Origin: Maribacter vaceletii
GTDB taxonomy: Bacteria; Bacteroidota; Bacteroidia; Flavobacteriales; Flavobacteriaceae
Assembly (NCBI RefSeq): GCF_003634105.1
Contig: NZ_RBIQ01000009.1
Location: 372,001-436,000 of the forward strand
DNA length: 64,000 nucleotides
Reading direction: 5' to 3'
In this document: positions 28,824-37,504 of the stretch, piece by piece
Numbering within the stretch: position 1 is the first letter of the stretch
Layout of the letters: each line of letters begins with the position of its first letter
Made by a program: the position numbers and the translations under genes
Notes under the pieces: model-generated
The model's database searches: none
Told to the model about the DNA's origin: nothing
What the model saw: the letters and a program-made list of their open reading frames with translations, nothing else

Positions 28824-29564
28824 ATGAGAGAAAATGAGGAAATAAAAGATTTGCGCCAAAATATACAAGAAAATCTAGGTGTATCTCTTAAAAAATCTAA
28901 AGACTACGAATATTTTAATAATTTCCCTTTAAACAGTAAACAATGTTTATATGTTGCAAATTGGAGATCTAGAGGTATTGTATACGAAAAAGGCTTAGAA
29001 AATTTAACTGGTTACAAATTAGAAGAATTTAATACAGAAGATATTATTTCTTATACACATCCTGAAGATAGAGAACTTGTAAAAAACATTACAAAAGGGG
29101 TGGTAATGCATGTTGTTAATACTCCTATACAAAATGAAGAAGCCCATTTATTACTCTCTTTTAGATTTTTGAAAAAAGATGGCACCTACTGCAAACTTTT
29201 AGTGCAATCTTCTGTATTAGAAAGAGATGAAGAAGGTAAAATGATAAGTAATTTTTCATTACTTACAGATATTTCTTTTCTAGAAACTCATGATCGCGTA
29301 GAGTGGAATTTTCAAGCAAATGAATTAGATTTAATTGAGTTTAAAAAAGTAATTTATAAATTGTATACTAACTTTTATACTAAAAGAGAAAAAGAGATTA
29401 TACATTTAATTGAACAAAAAAAAACATCAAGAGAAATTGCAGACCAATTATCTCTAAGTAAATTAACAGTACAAACACATCGAAAAAATATTCTAAGAAA
29501 AGCTAAATCACATTCTATAGATGATGTTTTGTCTTTTTGTAAAAAGAATGGGATAATAGATTAA
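28824..29564 (+). CDS. PAS-LuxR family response regulator-like transcription factor
   Basis: 246 residues. The N-terminal half (about 40-160) is a PAS domain: RSRGIVYEKGLENLTGYKLEEFNTEDIISYTHPEDRELV is the classic PAS core; LLLSFRFLKKDGTYCKLLVQSSVLERDEEGKMISNFSLLTDIS is the PAC extension. The C-terminal about 60 residues are a LuxR/GerE helix-turn-helix (LTKREKEIIHLIEQKKTSREIADQLSLSKLTVQTHRKNILRKA, with KLTVQTHRKNI as recognition helix). Cytoplasmic, no receiver domain, no membrane segment, so it senses an intracellular signal. Such proteins are abundant in Flavobacteriaceae; targets unknown. A long leader with a possible RNA structure precedes it. Confidence 0.88.
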   Translation: MRENEEIKDLRQNIQENLGVSLKKSKDYEYFNNFPLNSKQCLYVANWRSRGIVYEKGLENLTGYKLEEFNTEDIISYTHPEDRELVKNITKGVVMHVVNTPIQNEEAHLLLSFRFLKKDGTYCKLLVQSSVLERDEEGKMISNFSLLTDISFLETHDRVEWNFQANELDLIEFKKVIYKLYTNFYTKREKEIIHLIEQKKTSREIADQLSLSKLTVQTHRKNILRKAKSHSIDDVLSFCKKNGIID

Positions 29565-29580
29565 GTCTATTATTCTTTTA
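29552..29580 (+). terminator. Terminator hairpin overlapping the PAS-LuxR stop codon
   Basis: ATAATAGA-TTAAG-TCTATTAT stem followed by TCTTTTA; the stop codon TAA of the regulator lies in the loop region. Confidence 0.65.
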
Positions 29581-29636
29581 TAGAGTTTTGCTAGAAAACA
29601 CATATATTTCTTAACTTTCCTATTAAGAAATAGAAC

Positions 29637-31022
29637 ATGTATACCATAATAGATATAGAAACTACTGGAGATGGAGTAAAAGGAAATAAAATTACCGAAA
29701 TCTCTATATTTAAGTATGATGGAAATGAAGTTGTAGAAGAGTATACAAGTTTAGTAAATCCAGAATGTGAAATTCCATATTTTATTACCAGACTTACAGG
29801 TATAGATAATGCAATGGTTCGTGACGCCCCTACTATACATGAAATTGCTCCAAAAATACTAGATATTACAAAAGACACCATATTTGTAGCGCATAGTGTA
29901 GGGTTTGATTATAATATAATTAAGAACGAGTTACAGAATATTGGAATACCCTTTAGCAGAAAAAAACTATGTACCGTTAGGCTATCAAGAAAATTAATCC
30001 CAGGGCTAAAGTCTTATAGTTTAGGAAAGTTATGTACTTCTTTAAATATTCCTTTAAGTAATAGACATAGAGCTCGTGGTGATGCCCACGCTACTTTACT
30101 ACTTTTTAAAAAGCTTTTAAACAGCAAAAATGCAACAGATGTTTTTAGTTCTTTTTTAAATTCTAGGTCACAAGAAAACACTTTACCACCAGCACTACCA
30201 AAAGAGGAGTTTAATAAACTACCTAATAAAGCGGGGATATATTATTTTAAAAATGAAGAAAATATAAGTATATATATTGGCAAAGCTATTGCAATAAAAA
30301 AAAGAGTACTAAGTCATTTTTATAATAAAACAACAAAAGAAATTGAAATGTGTTCCAAAACTGCACATTTAGATTTTAAGCCTTCTGGAAATGAACTTAT
30401 AGCATTATTAATGGAGTCTGCTGCTATAAAAAAAGAAATGCCAATCTACAACAAAGCGCAAAAAAGAACTGCTTTACAATATGGTATTTTTAGTTACGAA
30501 GACCGCAATGGTATTTTACATATTGCTTATAATAAAATAAAATCTGCTCCAAATGCTGTACAACATTTTTTTAGTATAACAGACTGTAGGCTTGCATTAG
30601 AAAAAATATGCGAAGCGTATAATTTATGCCCTAAGTATTGTCATTTACAAGAGAATATTACACACTGCTCCCATTACAAAATAAAAAAATGTAACGGTAT
30701 TTGTAAACAACAAGAAACCACAAAACAATATAATAAAAGAGTAACATTAGCACTAAAGGATTTAAAGACCTCTAATGATAGTTATTTTATAAAAGAACAA
30801 GGAAGGACTAAAGATGAAATAGGAATAGTAGCTGTTTTAGAAGGCCAATATAAGGGTTATGCTTTTATTCCTATAGAAGAGCAAATAAATAATATTGAGG
30901 AGTTAGAGTCTTTTATTATTCCACAAAAGAATAGTCTAGATGCACTTAAAATTATAGAAAACTATAAGTACAAAAAACCACAAAATGTAATTTCACTATC
31001 GGCAAAAGAAGCGCATATTTAA
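29637..31022 (+). CDS. DEDDh exonuclease fused to a UvrC-like GIY-YIG nuclease domain
   Basis: 461 residues. Residues 1-160: DnaQ-type 3'-5' exonuclease with IDIETTGDG (D4/E6-type metal ligands), FVAHSVGFDYNIIKNEL and HRARGDAHATLLLF (DEDDh). Residues about 190-280: GIY-YIG domain AGIYYFKNEENISIYIGKAIAIKKRVLSHFYN, as in UvrC N-terminus and Cho. Beyond it a cysteine cluster, CPKYCHLQENITHC and KKCNGIC (about 332-362), spaced like the UvrC iron-sulfur Cys set. The UvrC C-terminal endonuclease and HhH are missing. This fusion is known in several bacteria (Cho/UvrC-like exonuclease proteins), presumably in nucleotide excision repair. It ends 4 bp into the antisense 34-aa microprotein gene. Confidence 0.85.
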   Translation: MYTIIDIETTGDGVKGNKITEISIFKYDGNEVVEEYTSLVNPECEIPYFITRLTGIDNAMVRDAPTIHEIAPKILDITKDTIFVAHSVGFDYNIIKNELQNIGIPFSRKKLCTVRLSRKLIPGLKSYSLGKLCTSLNIPLSNRHRARGDAHATLLLFKKLLNSKNATDVFSSFLNSRSQENTLPPALPKEEFNKLPNKAGIYYFKNEENISIYIGKAIAIKKRVLSHFYNKTTKEIEMCSKTAHLDFKPSGNELIALLMESAAIKKEMPIYNKAQKRTALQYGIFSYEDRNGILHIAYNKIKSAPNAVQHFFSITDCRLALEKICEAYNLCPKYCHLQENITHCSHYKIKKCNGICKQQETTKQYNKRVTLALKDLKTSNDSYFIKEQGRTKDEIGIVAVLEGQYKGYAFIPIEEQINNIEELESFIIPQKNSLDALKIIENYKYKKPQNVISLSAKEAHI

Positions 31023-31123
31023 CTACGTGGTCTTTTAAATTTTTTAAGCATTTGATATGCAAACAAAAGCCACAAAACAAAAATAATAGATATAAGAACT
31101 ATATATAGTAAAATAAAATTCAT
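31019..31123 (-). CDS. 34-residue membrane microprotein
   Basis: MNFILLYIVLISIIFVLWLL then FAYQMLKKFKRPRS: one hydrophobic helix of about 20 residues and a basic cytoplasmic tail, the positive-inside pattern of a small single-span membrane protein. Too short for ordinary gene callers. It is the last gene of a minus-strand run but lies past the hairpin at 31300-31348, so it may be expressed on its own or by read-through. Its stop overlaps the stop of the exonuclease gene by 4 bp. Translation is unproved; the composition is what a real membrane microprotein would show. Confidence 0.4.
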   Translation of the reverse strand: MNFILLYIVLISIIFVLWLLFAYQMLKKFKRPRS

Positions 31124-31299
31124 ATCTCTTTTTAATTTAAAAGAGTTGATGCCTATAATTAGCTATATATAAATACAGACATCAACTAACCACTAACCAT
31201 TAATTTTTCTTCAATACTATAACTTACAAATATATTTTTTAGTATAAAATTTGTAATTATATTCCTACATAAATATAAGTAAATATTTCTAAAAAACCC

Positions 31300-31348
31300 A
31301 AAAAGGGTAATAAATTAATACATAATGTATTAATTTATTACCCTTTTT
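31300..31348 (-). terminator. Very long perfect hairpin terminator
   Basis: 24-bp perfect inverted repeat (AAAAAGGGTAATAAATTAATACAT and complement) with a 1-nt centre (minimal loop forms from the inner bases), 32 bp after the stop of the 42-aa microprotein on the minus strand, with a T run following in both directions. Confidence 0.9.
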
Positions 31349-31380
31349 TATCTAAAATAATTTATAAACTTGTAAAAGAG

Positions 31381-31509
31381 CTACTCCTTGTTTTTGCCGC
31401 TATTCATAAAAACTACTAATACTCCTATTAAAATTAAGACTACTACTCCAAAAACACCAATCATTATAATACCATTGGACCAGTCTACTAAAGGAAAAAT
31501 ATGTGCCAT
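31381..31509 (-). CDS. 42-residue membrane microprotein
   Basis: Reads MAHIFPLVDWSNGIIMIGVF, then GVVVLILIGVLVVFMNSGKNKE: one helix of about 22 hydrophobic residues flanked by an Asp/Trp-containing N-terminus and a short basic tail. It lies 83 bp downstream of the 69-aa gene on the same strand and is followed by a strong terminator, so it is probably the last gene of the sulfur/redox run. Family not recognised; a role as a small subunit or regulator of a membrane complex is inference only. Confidence 0.55.
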   Translation of the reverse strand: MAHIFPLVDWSNGIIMIGVFGVVVLILIGVLVVFMNSGKNKE

Positions 31510-31592
31510 TTTTTTAAAGTTTTATTATTTACATAAAATTATGCAAGTAAATCCTTAAAAAATATGATATATATCAGTTTGTATTTATAGTA

Positions 31593-31802
31593 TTAGAACA
31601 TTCTAAATAAATACATTACTAAAAATGTTCCTGCAGAGCTAACAAATATGGAACTTTGCCAGAAATAAACTTTATTCCCCCAAATGGTTAACCATTTTTT
31701 TCCAAATTCTTTTTTAACATATACTCTAAGAACTTTAGAATACAGAAAATTTATAACTAAAAAAGTTACTAACGCTATTGCTATTACACTCATTTTTTCC
31801 AT
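31593..31802 (-). CDS. 69-residue two-span membrane protein
   Basis: MEKMSVIAIALVTFLVINFL is the first span; then a basic loop VYVKKEFGKKWLTIWGNKVYFWQ and a second span SSIFVSSAGTFLVMYLFRMF. The loop carries the positive charges, so both ends would face the periplasm, or the reverse if the protein dimerises. 43 bp after the CstB-like gene on the same strand, suggesting one operon. Small membrane proteins often accompany sulfide or persulfide enzymes, but none of the known families (e.g. DUF2892, YeeE/YedE) is recognised here. Confidence 0.7.
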   Translation of the reverse strand: MEKMSVIAIALVTFLVINFLYSKVLRVYVKKEFGKKWLTIWGNKVYFWQSSIFVSSAGTFLVMYLFRMF

Positions 31803-31845
31803 AAACTAAATTTTTAAAGTTGTATTACTTATAAATTATTATTGC

Positions 31846-33255
31846 CTATAAAGTAGTTGGACAAACAAATTCTGATACTTTTATATTTGATTTTTTAATT
31901 GCAGCAAACCCACCAGCAACATCTACCAAATTATGTATACCTCTACTTTTTAAAATAGATGCAGCAATAACAGAACGATAGCCTCCTGCACAATGCACAT
32001 AAAAAGTTTCCTTTTCTGGAAATTCTCCTAAATAATTATTTAAATCGCTTAATGGCGTGTGCTTTGCATTTATAATATGTTCAGATTGGTATTCTCCAAT
32101 TTTACGAACGTCAAAAACAGGTGTAGTTCCATCATTTAATATTGCCTCTAAATTTGCTGCTGCAACAGAAGATATCGTATCAAAATCCTTTCCTGAATCT
32201 TTCCAGCTTTGCAGCCCACCTTTTAAAAAGCCAATAGTACCATCAAAACCTACTCTAGATAAACGTATTACAGCTTCTTCTTCTTTACCATCTGGTATTA
32301 CAAGTAATATTGGTTGTTTTACATCTGCTATTAAAGCGCCTACCCATGGGGCAAAATCGCCATTTAAACCAATAAATATAGAACGTGGCACATGCTCCTT
32401 TACAAACTCTGCCTGGGTTCGTACATCTAAAACAATAGCTCCTGTAGTATTTGCTAAATTTTCAAATTTATCTGGAGATAATGCTGTTTTTCCTCTATCC
32501 AAAACAACATCTATATCTTCATAACCTTCTTTATTCATTTTTACGTTTAAAGGAAAATATTTTGGTGGTGGCATTAATCCATCTGTCACCTCTTTTACAA
32601 ATTCTTCCTTAGTCATATCTGCTCTTAATGCATAATTCATTTTTTTCTGATTCCCCAAAGTATCCACCGTTTCTTTCATCATGTTTTTACCACATGCGGA
32701 ACCAGCACCATGTGCAGGGTATACTATAACATCATCTGCCAAAGGCATTATTTTATTTCGTAAACTATGAAACAATGTTTCTGCTAATTGTTCTTGTGTT
32801 AAATCTGCTGCTTTTTGAGCTAAATCTGGTCTACCAACATCCCCCAAAAACAAAGTATCTCCAGAAAAAATAGCATAGTCTTTACCATTTTTATCTTTTA
32901 TTAAATACGTAGTACTTTCCATAGTATGCCCTGGAGTGTGTAATACTTTAATTACTAATTCTCCCAATTTAAACTCTTGCTCATCATTAGCTATTATAGC
33001 ATCAAAAGTAGGATTTGCTGTAGGGCCGTAAATTATTGGCGCACCTGTTTCTTTAGACAAAGTAACATGGCCACTTACAAAATCTGCATGAAAATGGGTT
33101 TCAAAAATATATTTTATAGTAGCGTTGGCCTCTTTTGCCTTTTTAATGTACGGAGCCACCTCTCTAAGAGGATCAATAATTGCTACTTCACCTTTACTTT
33201 CTATATAGTAAGCACCTTGCGCTAAACAACCTGTATATATTTGTTCTATTTTCAT
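31846..33255 (-). CDS. CstB-like persulfide dioxygenase with pseudo-rhodanese and rhodanese domains
   Basis: 469 residues in three parts. (1) MBL-fold persulfide dioxygenase (about 1-225): THFHADFVSGH (His54, His56, Asp58, His63), VLHTPGHTMESTTYL, FSGDTLFLGDVGRPDLA, PAHGAGSACG; the iron-binding type without a second metal His, as in ETHE1/CstB. (2) Rhodanese-like domain (about 260-350): VLDVRTQAEFVKEHVPRSIFIGL, but with LLVIPDGKEE where the catalytic Cys loop should be, so inactive. (3) Active rhodanese (about 375-460): FDVRKIGEYQSEHIINA and HCAGGYRS with the catalytic Cys about 422. This order is that of Staphylococcus CstB, which oxidises persulfides and makes thiosulfate. Upstream is a SulP transporter. 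Confidence 0.9.
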   Translation of the reverse strand: MKIEQIYTGCLAQGAYYIESKGEVAIIDPLREVAPYIKKAKEANATIKYIFETHFHADFVSGHVTLSKETGAPIIYGPTANPTFDAIIANDEQEFKLGELVIKVLHTPGHTMESTTYLIKDKNGKDYAIFSGDTLFLGDVGRPDLAQKAADLTQEQLAETLFHSLRNKIMPLADDVIVYPAHGAGSACGKNMMKETVDTLGNQKKMNYALRADMTKEEFVKEVTDGLMPPPKYFPLNVKMNKEGYEDIDVVLDRGKTALSPDKFENLANTTGAIVLDVRTQAEFVKEHVPRSIFIGLNGDFAPWVGALIADVKQPILLVIPDGKEEEAVIRLSRVGFDGTIGFLKGGLQSWKDSGKDFDTISSVAAANLEAILNDGTTPVFDVRKIGEYQSEHIINAKHTPLSDLNNYLGEFPEKETFYVHCAGGYRSVIAASILKSRGIHNLVDVAGGFAAIKKSNIKVSEFVCPTTL

Positions 33256-33274
33256 AACTCTAAATTTAGTTTAC

Positions 33275-33282
33275 CAAAACTA
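33275..33282 (-). promoter_or_regulatory. -7 promoter box TAGTTTTG of the CstB-like gene
   Basis: Perfect TANNTTTG match on the minus strand, 19 nt before the ATG at 33255, in the 55-bp gap after the SulP gene; an internal operon promoter. Confidence 0.5.
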
Positions 33283-33310
33283 TAAATTAATTTAATCTTC
33301 TTTTGTAACA

Positions 33311-35041
33311 TTAGTCACTGTTCATCCTATTCTGGTGGGCTATTTTAAAACCCAATCCTGTCTCTCTTTTTGGATTATTAAATTGTAATACAGCTTCATT
33401 AGTTTTTACAAATAAATTTTCTCTTTTTAAAACTTCTATAATCCCGCTAGAATATAATATATCTCTTGTAGGCCCTATAGCACCTGCTATATAAAAGTTT
33501 ATGTGTTTACTTTCTAATTCTTTTATTAACTTCTTTAGCATATTAGCTGCTGTAGAATCTATATAATTAATTGCTTCTGCATTTAAAATAATACCCCTTA
33601 AATTTGCGCCTTTTGTTTCTATACATTTATAAATTTCCTTTTTAAAATAGGATGCATTTGCAAAATATAATTGTGCATCAAAACGAACTATTAATAAATT
33701 GTCTTGTATAAAAACATCTTCTCCAAATCTATTAATGTTTCTATAGTATTCTGTTCCTTTTATATTTCCTAGAACAGCAAAATGTGGATTAGAAGTACGG
33801 TATACCATTAATAAAAGTGAAATTAGGACCCCTACTAAGATTCCCTCTTTAATACCTATAAAAAGTGTTATAAAAAAAGTAATTAGCAGTACAAAAAATT
33901 CATCTTTTCTATGCTTTAATAACCTTTTGGCGTATTCCAAATCTATTAAACCAAAAACAGAAACCATTATTATACTTGCCAAAACAGCTTTAGGTAAATA
34001 ATAAAATACTGGAGTTAAATATAGTAACGTTATTACCACCATTACTACAGAAAACAATGCTGCCAAATTAGTTTTTGCTCCGGCTTCACTATTTATAGCC
34101 GACCTAGAAAAACTTGCAGTTACGGGGTAAGCCTGAAAAAAGGAGCCTATTACATTAGAAGAACCAATTGCTATTAATTCTTTATTAGCATCTATAGTTT
34201 CTTCACCTGTTTTTTCTTCTATAGCTTTACCTATAGAAATAGCCTCTAAATAACCCACCATTGCTAATGCTATTGCCATTACCCATAAGTCTTTCACTAC
34301 TGTTAAACTAATATTAGGTAGTTTAAAAGAAGGTAAACCACTTGGTACTTTCCCTACCAAACTAACTCCAAAATTTTCTAAATTAAAAAAGTAAACGGTT
34401 GCAATTCCTATAATTACTACTATAAGTATGGATGGTATTTTTTTATTTATTTTTTTAAGTAGAATAATTAATAGTATTCCTATTATACCTATTAGTAAAT
34501 CGAATTTATTTGTTTCCGAAATTTTAGAAAAAACATTAACTAATAGTTCATGAAAATAGGTTGCTCTTTCTACTTTTATTCCTAGTAAATGTTTTATTTG
34601 ACTAAAAATGATAATTAATGCTGCAGCAGAAGTAAAACCGCTTATAACAGGTCTTGATAAATAGTTTACTAAAAAACCCATTTTAAAAACACCTAACAGC
34701 ACTTGCGTTGCTCCTACTAAAAATGCAAGAACAATTACCATGGCAATATAATTTTCTATACTAGTTATTGCTAAAGTACCTAAACTGGCAGCTACCAAAA
34801 GAGAATCCATAGCAACAGGCCCTACGGCTACCTGTCTTGATGTTCCCAAAAAAACGTAAGTTAATATTGGTAATAAAGATGCATATAAACCGTATACAGG
34901 GGGTAAACCAGCAATCATAGCATACGCCATACCTTGCGGTATAAGAATAATACCAACAGTAAGCCCAGCAATTATATCTTTAGATAGATAAGCTTTTTTG
35001 TAGGTTCCTAACCATTGCAGAAATGGAAAAAATTTAAACAT
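33311..35041 (-). CDS. SulP/SLC26-family anion transporter with STAS domain
   Basis: 576 residues. N-terminal SulP signature: DIIAGLTVGIILIPQGMAYAMIAGLPPVYGLYASLLPILTYVFLGTSRQVAVGPVAM, then about 12-14 membrane segments, and a cytoplasmic STAS domain (about 435-560) with FDAQLYFANASYFKKEIY and GIILNAEAINYIDSTAANMLKKL. The family moves sulfate, bicarbonate, or other anions; the substrate cannot be read from the sequence. Next to a persulfide oxidation enzyme, sulfate/sulfite/thiosulfate is a natural guess, but many flavobacterial SulPs are thought to be bicarbonate carriers. A perfect TAAATTTG box ends 4 nt before the ATG, so the message is probably leaderless and has its own promoter. Confidence 0.9.
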   Translation of the reverse strand: MFKFFPFLQWLGTYKKAYLSKDIIAGLTVGIILIPQGMAYAMIAGLPPVYGLYASLLPILTYVFLGTSRQVAVGPVAMDSLLVAASLGTLAITSIENYIAMVIVLAFLVGATQVLLGVFKMGFLVNYLSRPVISGFTSAAALIIIFSQIKHLLGIKVERATYFHELLVNVFSKISETNKFDLLIGIIGILLIILLKKINKKIPSILIVVIIGIATVYFFNLENFGVSLVGKVPSGLPSFKLPNISLTVVKDLWVMAIALAMVGYLEAISIGKAIEEKTGEETIDANKELIAIGSSNVIGSFFQAYPVTASFSRSAINSEAGAKTNLAALFSVVMVVITLLYLTPVFYYLPKAVLASIIMVSVFGLIDLEYAKRLLKHRKDEFFVLLITFFITLFIGIKEGILVGVLISLLLMVYRTSNPHFAVLGNIKGTEYYRNINRFGEDVFIQDNLLIVRFDAQLYFANASYFKKEIYKCIETKGANLRGIILNAEAINYIDSTAANMLKKLIKELESKHINFYIAGAIGPTRDILYSSGIIEVLKRENLFVKTNEAVLQFNNPKRETGLGFKIAHQNRMNSD

Positions 35042-35045
35042 TCTA

Positions 35046-35053
35046 CAAATTTA
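35046..35053 (-). promoter_or_regulatory. -7 promoter box TAAATTTG, 4 nt before the SulP ATG
   Basis: TAAATTTG then TAGA then ATG on the minus strand. Same 4-nt geometry as at 2109, 37046 and 43526. Confidence 0.65.
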
Positions 35054-35072
35054 AGCTATTCTACGAAAACGA

Positions 35073-36254
35073 TTACTTAATATTTCCTCCTACTGGCAAA
35101 CCACTAGGCACTTTTTCTGGAATCTCCTTATCAAAATCTGTATCGTTTAACGTATTTAAGAACGATATTATAAGAGACATTTCTTTTACTGATAAATTTA
35201 ATTGCTTAATAAAAGGGTCGTAATTTTTAGGAGATACGTTTTTATTTATTGTTTTATTATTGGAAATATCTTCATAAAATTCTAACACTTTCTGAAGGCT
35301 TAAAAAACTTCCATTATGCATATAAGGAGCAGTAAATCTTAAATTACGCAAAGTTGGTGTTCTAAAAGCATAACTCCTATTTACGCCACTATCTATCTCT
35401 TTTATTTTTATATTTTCTGGAACTCCCAAAACATGTTCTTTATAATCTGAAAACATTGGACCATTATGGCAATTTGCGCAACCAACTTGTTTAAATAGAG
35501 AAAAACCTTCTTTTTCTGATAAGAGTATGGCATTTTCATCTTCCCGCATATATTGATCAAATCTAGAGTTAGTTGCTACCAAAGTTCTTTCAAAAGCTGC
35601 AATTGCTTTTCCTAAATTCTCTTCGCTTATTGCATTCTCTTCACTAAAAGCATTTTTAAAAAGTTTTTTATACTCTGGAATTTGCTTCAGCCTTTTTACT
35701 ACTTCTGGTAAAATAGTTTCTTCTGTAAATTTAGAACCTCGCATTTCCTCTAGAGTTTTAATTGGCATTAAAGCTTGCTCTTCTAAACTATTAGCCCTTA
35801 AATCCCAAAACATAGGGGCATTTTCTGGATCATACTCTAAATCTTGCCCCAACCCATTAAAAGCAGTATTTAAAACAGTATGTGCATTTCTTTTTACAAA
35901 TGGTATTGTATTGGGAGAGTTAAATACCCTTTTGCTTCCAAAACCTTTAGCATTAGTTCCTATAGATACGTCTAAAAACTCTGCGTAGCCAGTACTAGGA
36001 TGATGGCAAGTTACACAAGCAATATCTTTACTTCCCGACAAAATTGGATCATAAAATAATAACTTCCCTAAAGCAACTTTATCTTTAGTATTTTTATTAT
36101 TTATTGGGCTTTTTACCGTTCTGGGTAAGGCTGCAAATACAATGGTATCTATTTCTTTATTTGGAGAAATTATTCTTTCGGAAACTTTATCTCTACAGCT
36201 CCAAAAAACAAATAATAAAAAGAAAAAAGAAAAGGTTTTTTGGTAACTACTCAA
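35073..36254 (-). CDS. Di-haem cytochrome c peroxidase (MauG/CcpA family), lipoprotein
   Basis: 393 residues with signal peptide ending in the lipobox WSC (Cys20). Two haem motifs: CVTCHHPSTG (80-84) and CANCHNG (259-263), the arrangement of bacterial cytochrome c peroxidases; further family segments are GKLLFYDPILSGSKDIAC, MFWDLRANSLEEQALMPI, AFERTLVATNSRFDQYM, FRTPTLRNLRFTAPYMHNGSFLSLQKVLEFY. It reduces hydrogen peroxide or oxidises a partner in the periplasm. The start codon is TTG (36254); no internal ATG would keep the signal peptide. It starts 10 bp after the stop of the aldose-epimerase-like gene and so is probably translated from the same message. Confidence 0.88.
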   Translation of the reverse strand: MSSYQKTFSFFFLLFVFWSCRDKVSERIISPNKEIDTIVFAALPRTVKSPINNKNTKDKVALGKLLFYDPILSGSKDIACVTCHHPSTGYAEFLDVSIGTNAKGFGSKRVFNSPNTIPFVKRNAHTVLNTAFNGLGQDLEYDPENAPMFWDLRANSLEEQALMPIKTLEEMRGSKFTEETILPEVVKRLKQIPEYKKLFKNAFSEENAISEENLGKAIAAFERTLVATNSRFDQYMREDENAILLSEKEGFSLFKQVGCANCHNGPMFSDYKEHVLGVPENIKIKEIDSGVNRSYAFRTPTLRNLRFTAPYMHNGSFLSLQKVLEFYEDISNNKTINKNVSPKNYDPFIKQLNLSVKEMSLIISFLNTLNDTDFDKEIPEKVPSGLPVGGNIK

Positions 36255-36264
36255 TTTATATAAT

Positions 36265-37041
36265 TTAAAATACTTTTATGTGGACTTTAAAAGTATCTTC
36301 CTTTGCTTCTTGTGTTTTAAACCCATGGTGTAAATCATCTTGCGAAACAGCATAAGGGTAAAAAGATATAGGTTCCACACAAAGCATGTTAGATACTTCT
36401 GTCCAAAGCATAAAATTACTAAATCCCTGTGTCTTTATCTCTACTTTTTTTTCGTCAACTAAAGTTATTGTATCGCAATCTACTATAGGTAATGCTCTAC
36501 TACCAACTTTTAATACTTCTGGCAATGTAATCTTTGTATTATTTGCAATAATTTCCGGATTACTGGAATGAATTTTAAAAGCAGGGTGGTATCCTAACAT
36601 ATATGGCATTCCTTTATCACCATTAATTATAAATTTTATTTCTAGTCCTGTATCAGACAAATTAAAAACTTTTAAAAAACTAAAGTTATAAGGCCAGGAT
36701 AAAAACTCTACATTAGATTTACTAGGGTATTTTGAGTTTTTTACAACTTTACCTGGAAAATATTCTTTTTTAAATGTTGCCATAGTAGAGGTTACCTCCA
36801 TACGGCCATAAACCATTTCTCGTAATAAACCATGCTGATCTTGAGTTGCTGATCCTTTAGGTGTTTCTACTTTAAAACAAGCTTCATTTGTTGGTCCTAT
36901 AATAGGAAACATTTCTGTATCAGAATTTCGCCATCCTGGAGTCCCTTTTTGATGTATTACCTCATAGCCATTTACTTGGTAACTAACCAACTCTCCTGCA
37001 TCAATTTTTACAATCTGATTTCCTAAAATAAGTTCTACCAT
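36265..37041 (-). CDS. Aldose 1-epimerase/LacX-like protein
   Basis: 258 residues, cytoplasmic, no signal. Galactose mutarotase-like fold: NSDTEMFPIIGPT, QDQHGLLREMVYGRME, GLEIKFIINGDKGMPYMLGYHPAFKIH (with the conserved GYHPAF His motif), FSNFMLWTEVSNMLCVEPISFYPYAVSQDDLHHGF (with EPIS). It matches the LacX subgroup of about 290 residues and is slightly short. The role in sugar mutarotation or as a sugar-phosphate epimerase is inferred. The start is fixed by a perfect TAAATTTG box 4 nt upstream, predicting a leaderless mRNA. It heads a run with the peroxidase. Confidence 0.83.
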   Translation of the reverse strand: MVELILGNQIVKIDAGELVSYQVNGYEVIHQKGTPGWRNSDTEMFPIIGPTNEACFKVETPKGSATQDQHGLLREMVYGRMEVTSTMATFKKEYFPGKVVKNSKYPSKSNVEFLSWPYNFSFLKVFNLSDTGLEIKFIINGDKGMPYMLGYHPAFKIHSSNPEIIANNTKITLPEVLKVGSRALPIVDCDTITLVDEKKVEIKTQGFSNFMLWTEVSNMLCVEPISFYPYAVSQDDLHHGFKTQEAKEDTFKVHIKVF

Positions 37042-37045
37042 ATTA

Positions 37046-37053
37046 CAAATTTA
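37046..37053 (-). promoter_or_regulatory. -7 promoter box TAAATTTG, 4 nt before the ATG at 37041
   Basis: TAAATTTG then TAAT then ATG on the minus strand. Box and spacer length identical to the SulP promoter at 35046. Confidence 0.65.
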
Positions 37054-37504
37054 AAGTCCATATTTGAGTGTTAACTAGATATAGTTTATAAGAATATTCC
37101 TTCAAAAATACCTACAGTTTTTTAAACTGAGAAAATAAATACTAATTACTTTTTATATAATTTTTACCTAATAATCTTAAAAATTATAAGACTCTATTTA
37201 ACAACTATTTAAGGCTATAATTTTAAGAGTTTTAAAATAAAATTTTAAAAAAAAGTAGTGGTATTAGTTAAAATTTAAAAAAATAAATTTGTAAGACATT
37301 CATTATTTAAAATAGTATTTACAATATCATTAAAGAGACTATCTTTTACAAATAACAAACTACCTAATTGTATTAAAATTTACGATTATTATTAAAATAT
37401 TGCAAATATTTTAAATATTTAATTAAAAAATACACAATATTTCATATATTTCATAAATAAACCACACATTATGTTTTCTTAATTTTGTGGCTATTATGAA
37501 CAAT
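37054..37504. other. Very AT-rich intergenic region
   Basis: No gene recognised in this stretch. Two plus-strand matches to TANNTTTG occur (TAAATTTG at 37284-37291 and TAATTTTG at 37480-37487) but no convincing gene follows; see findings. Confidence 0.5.
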
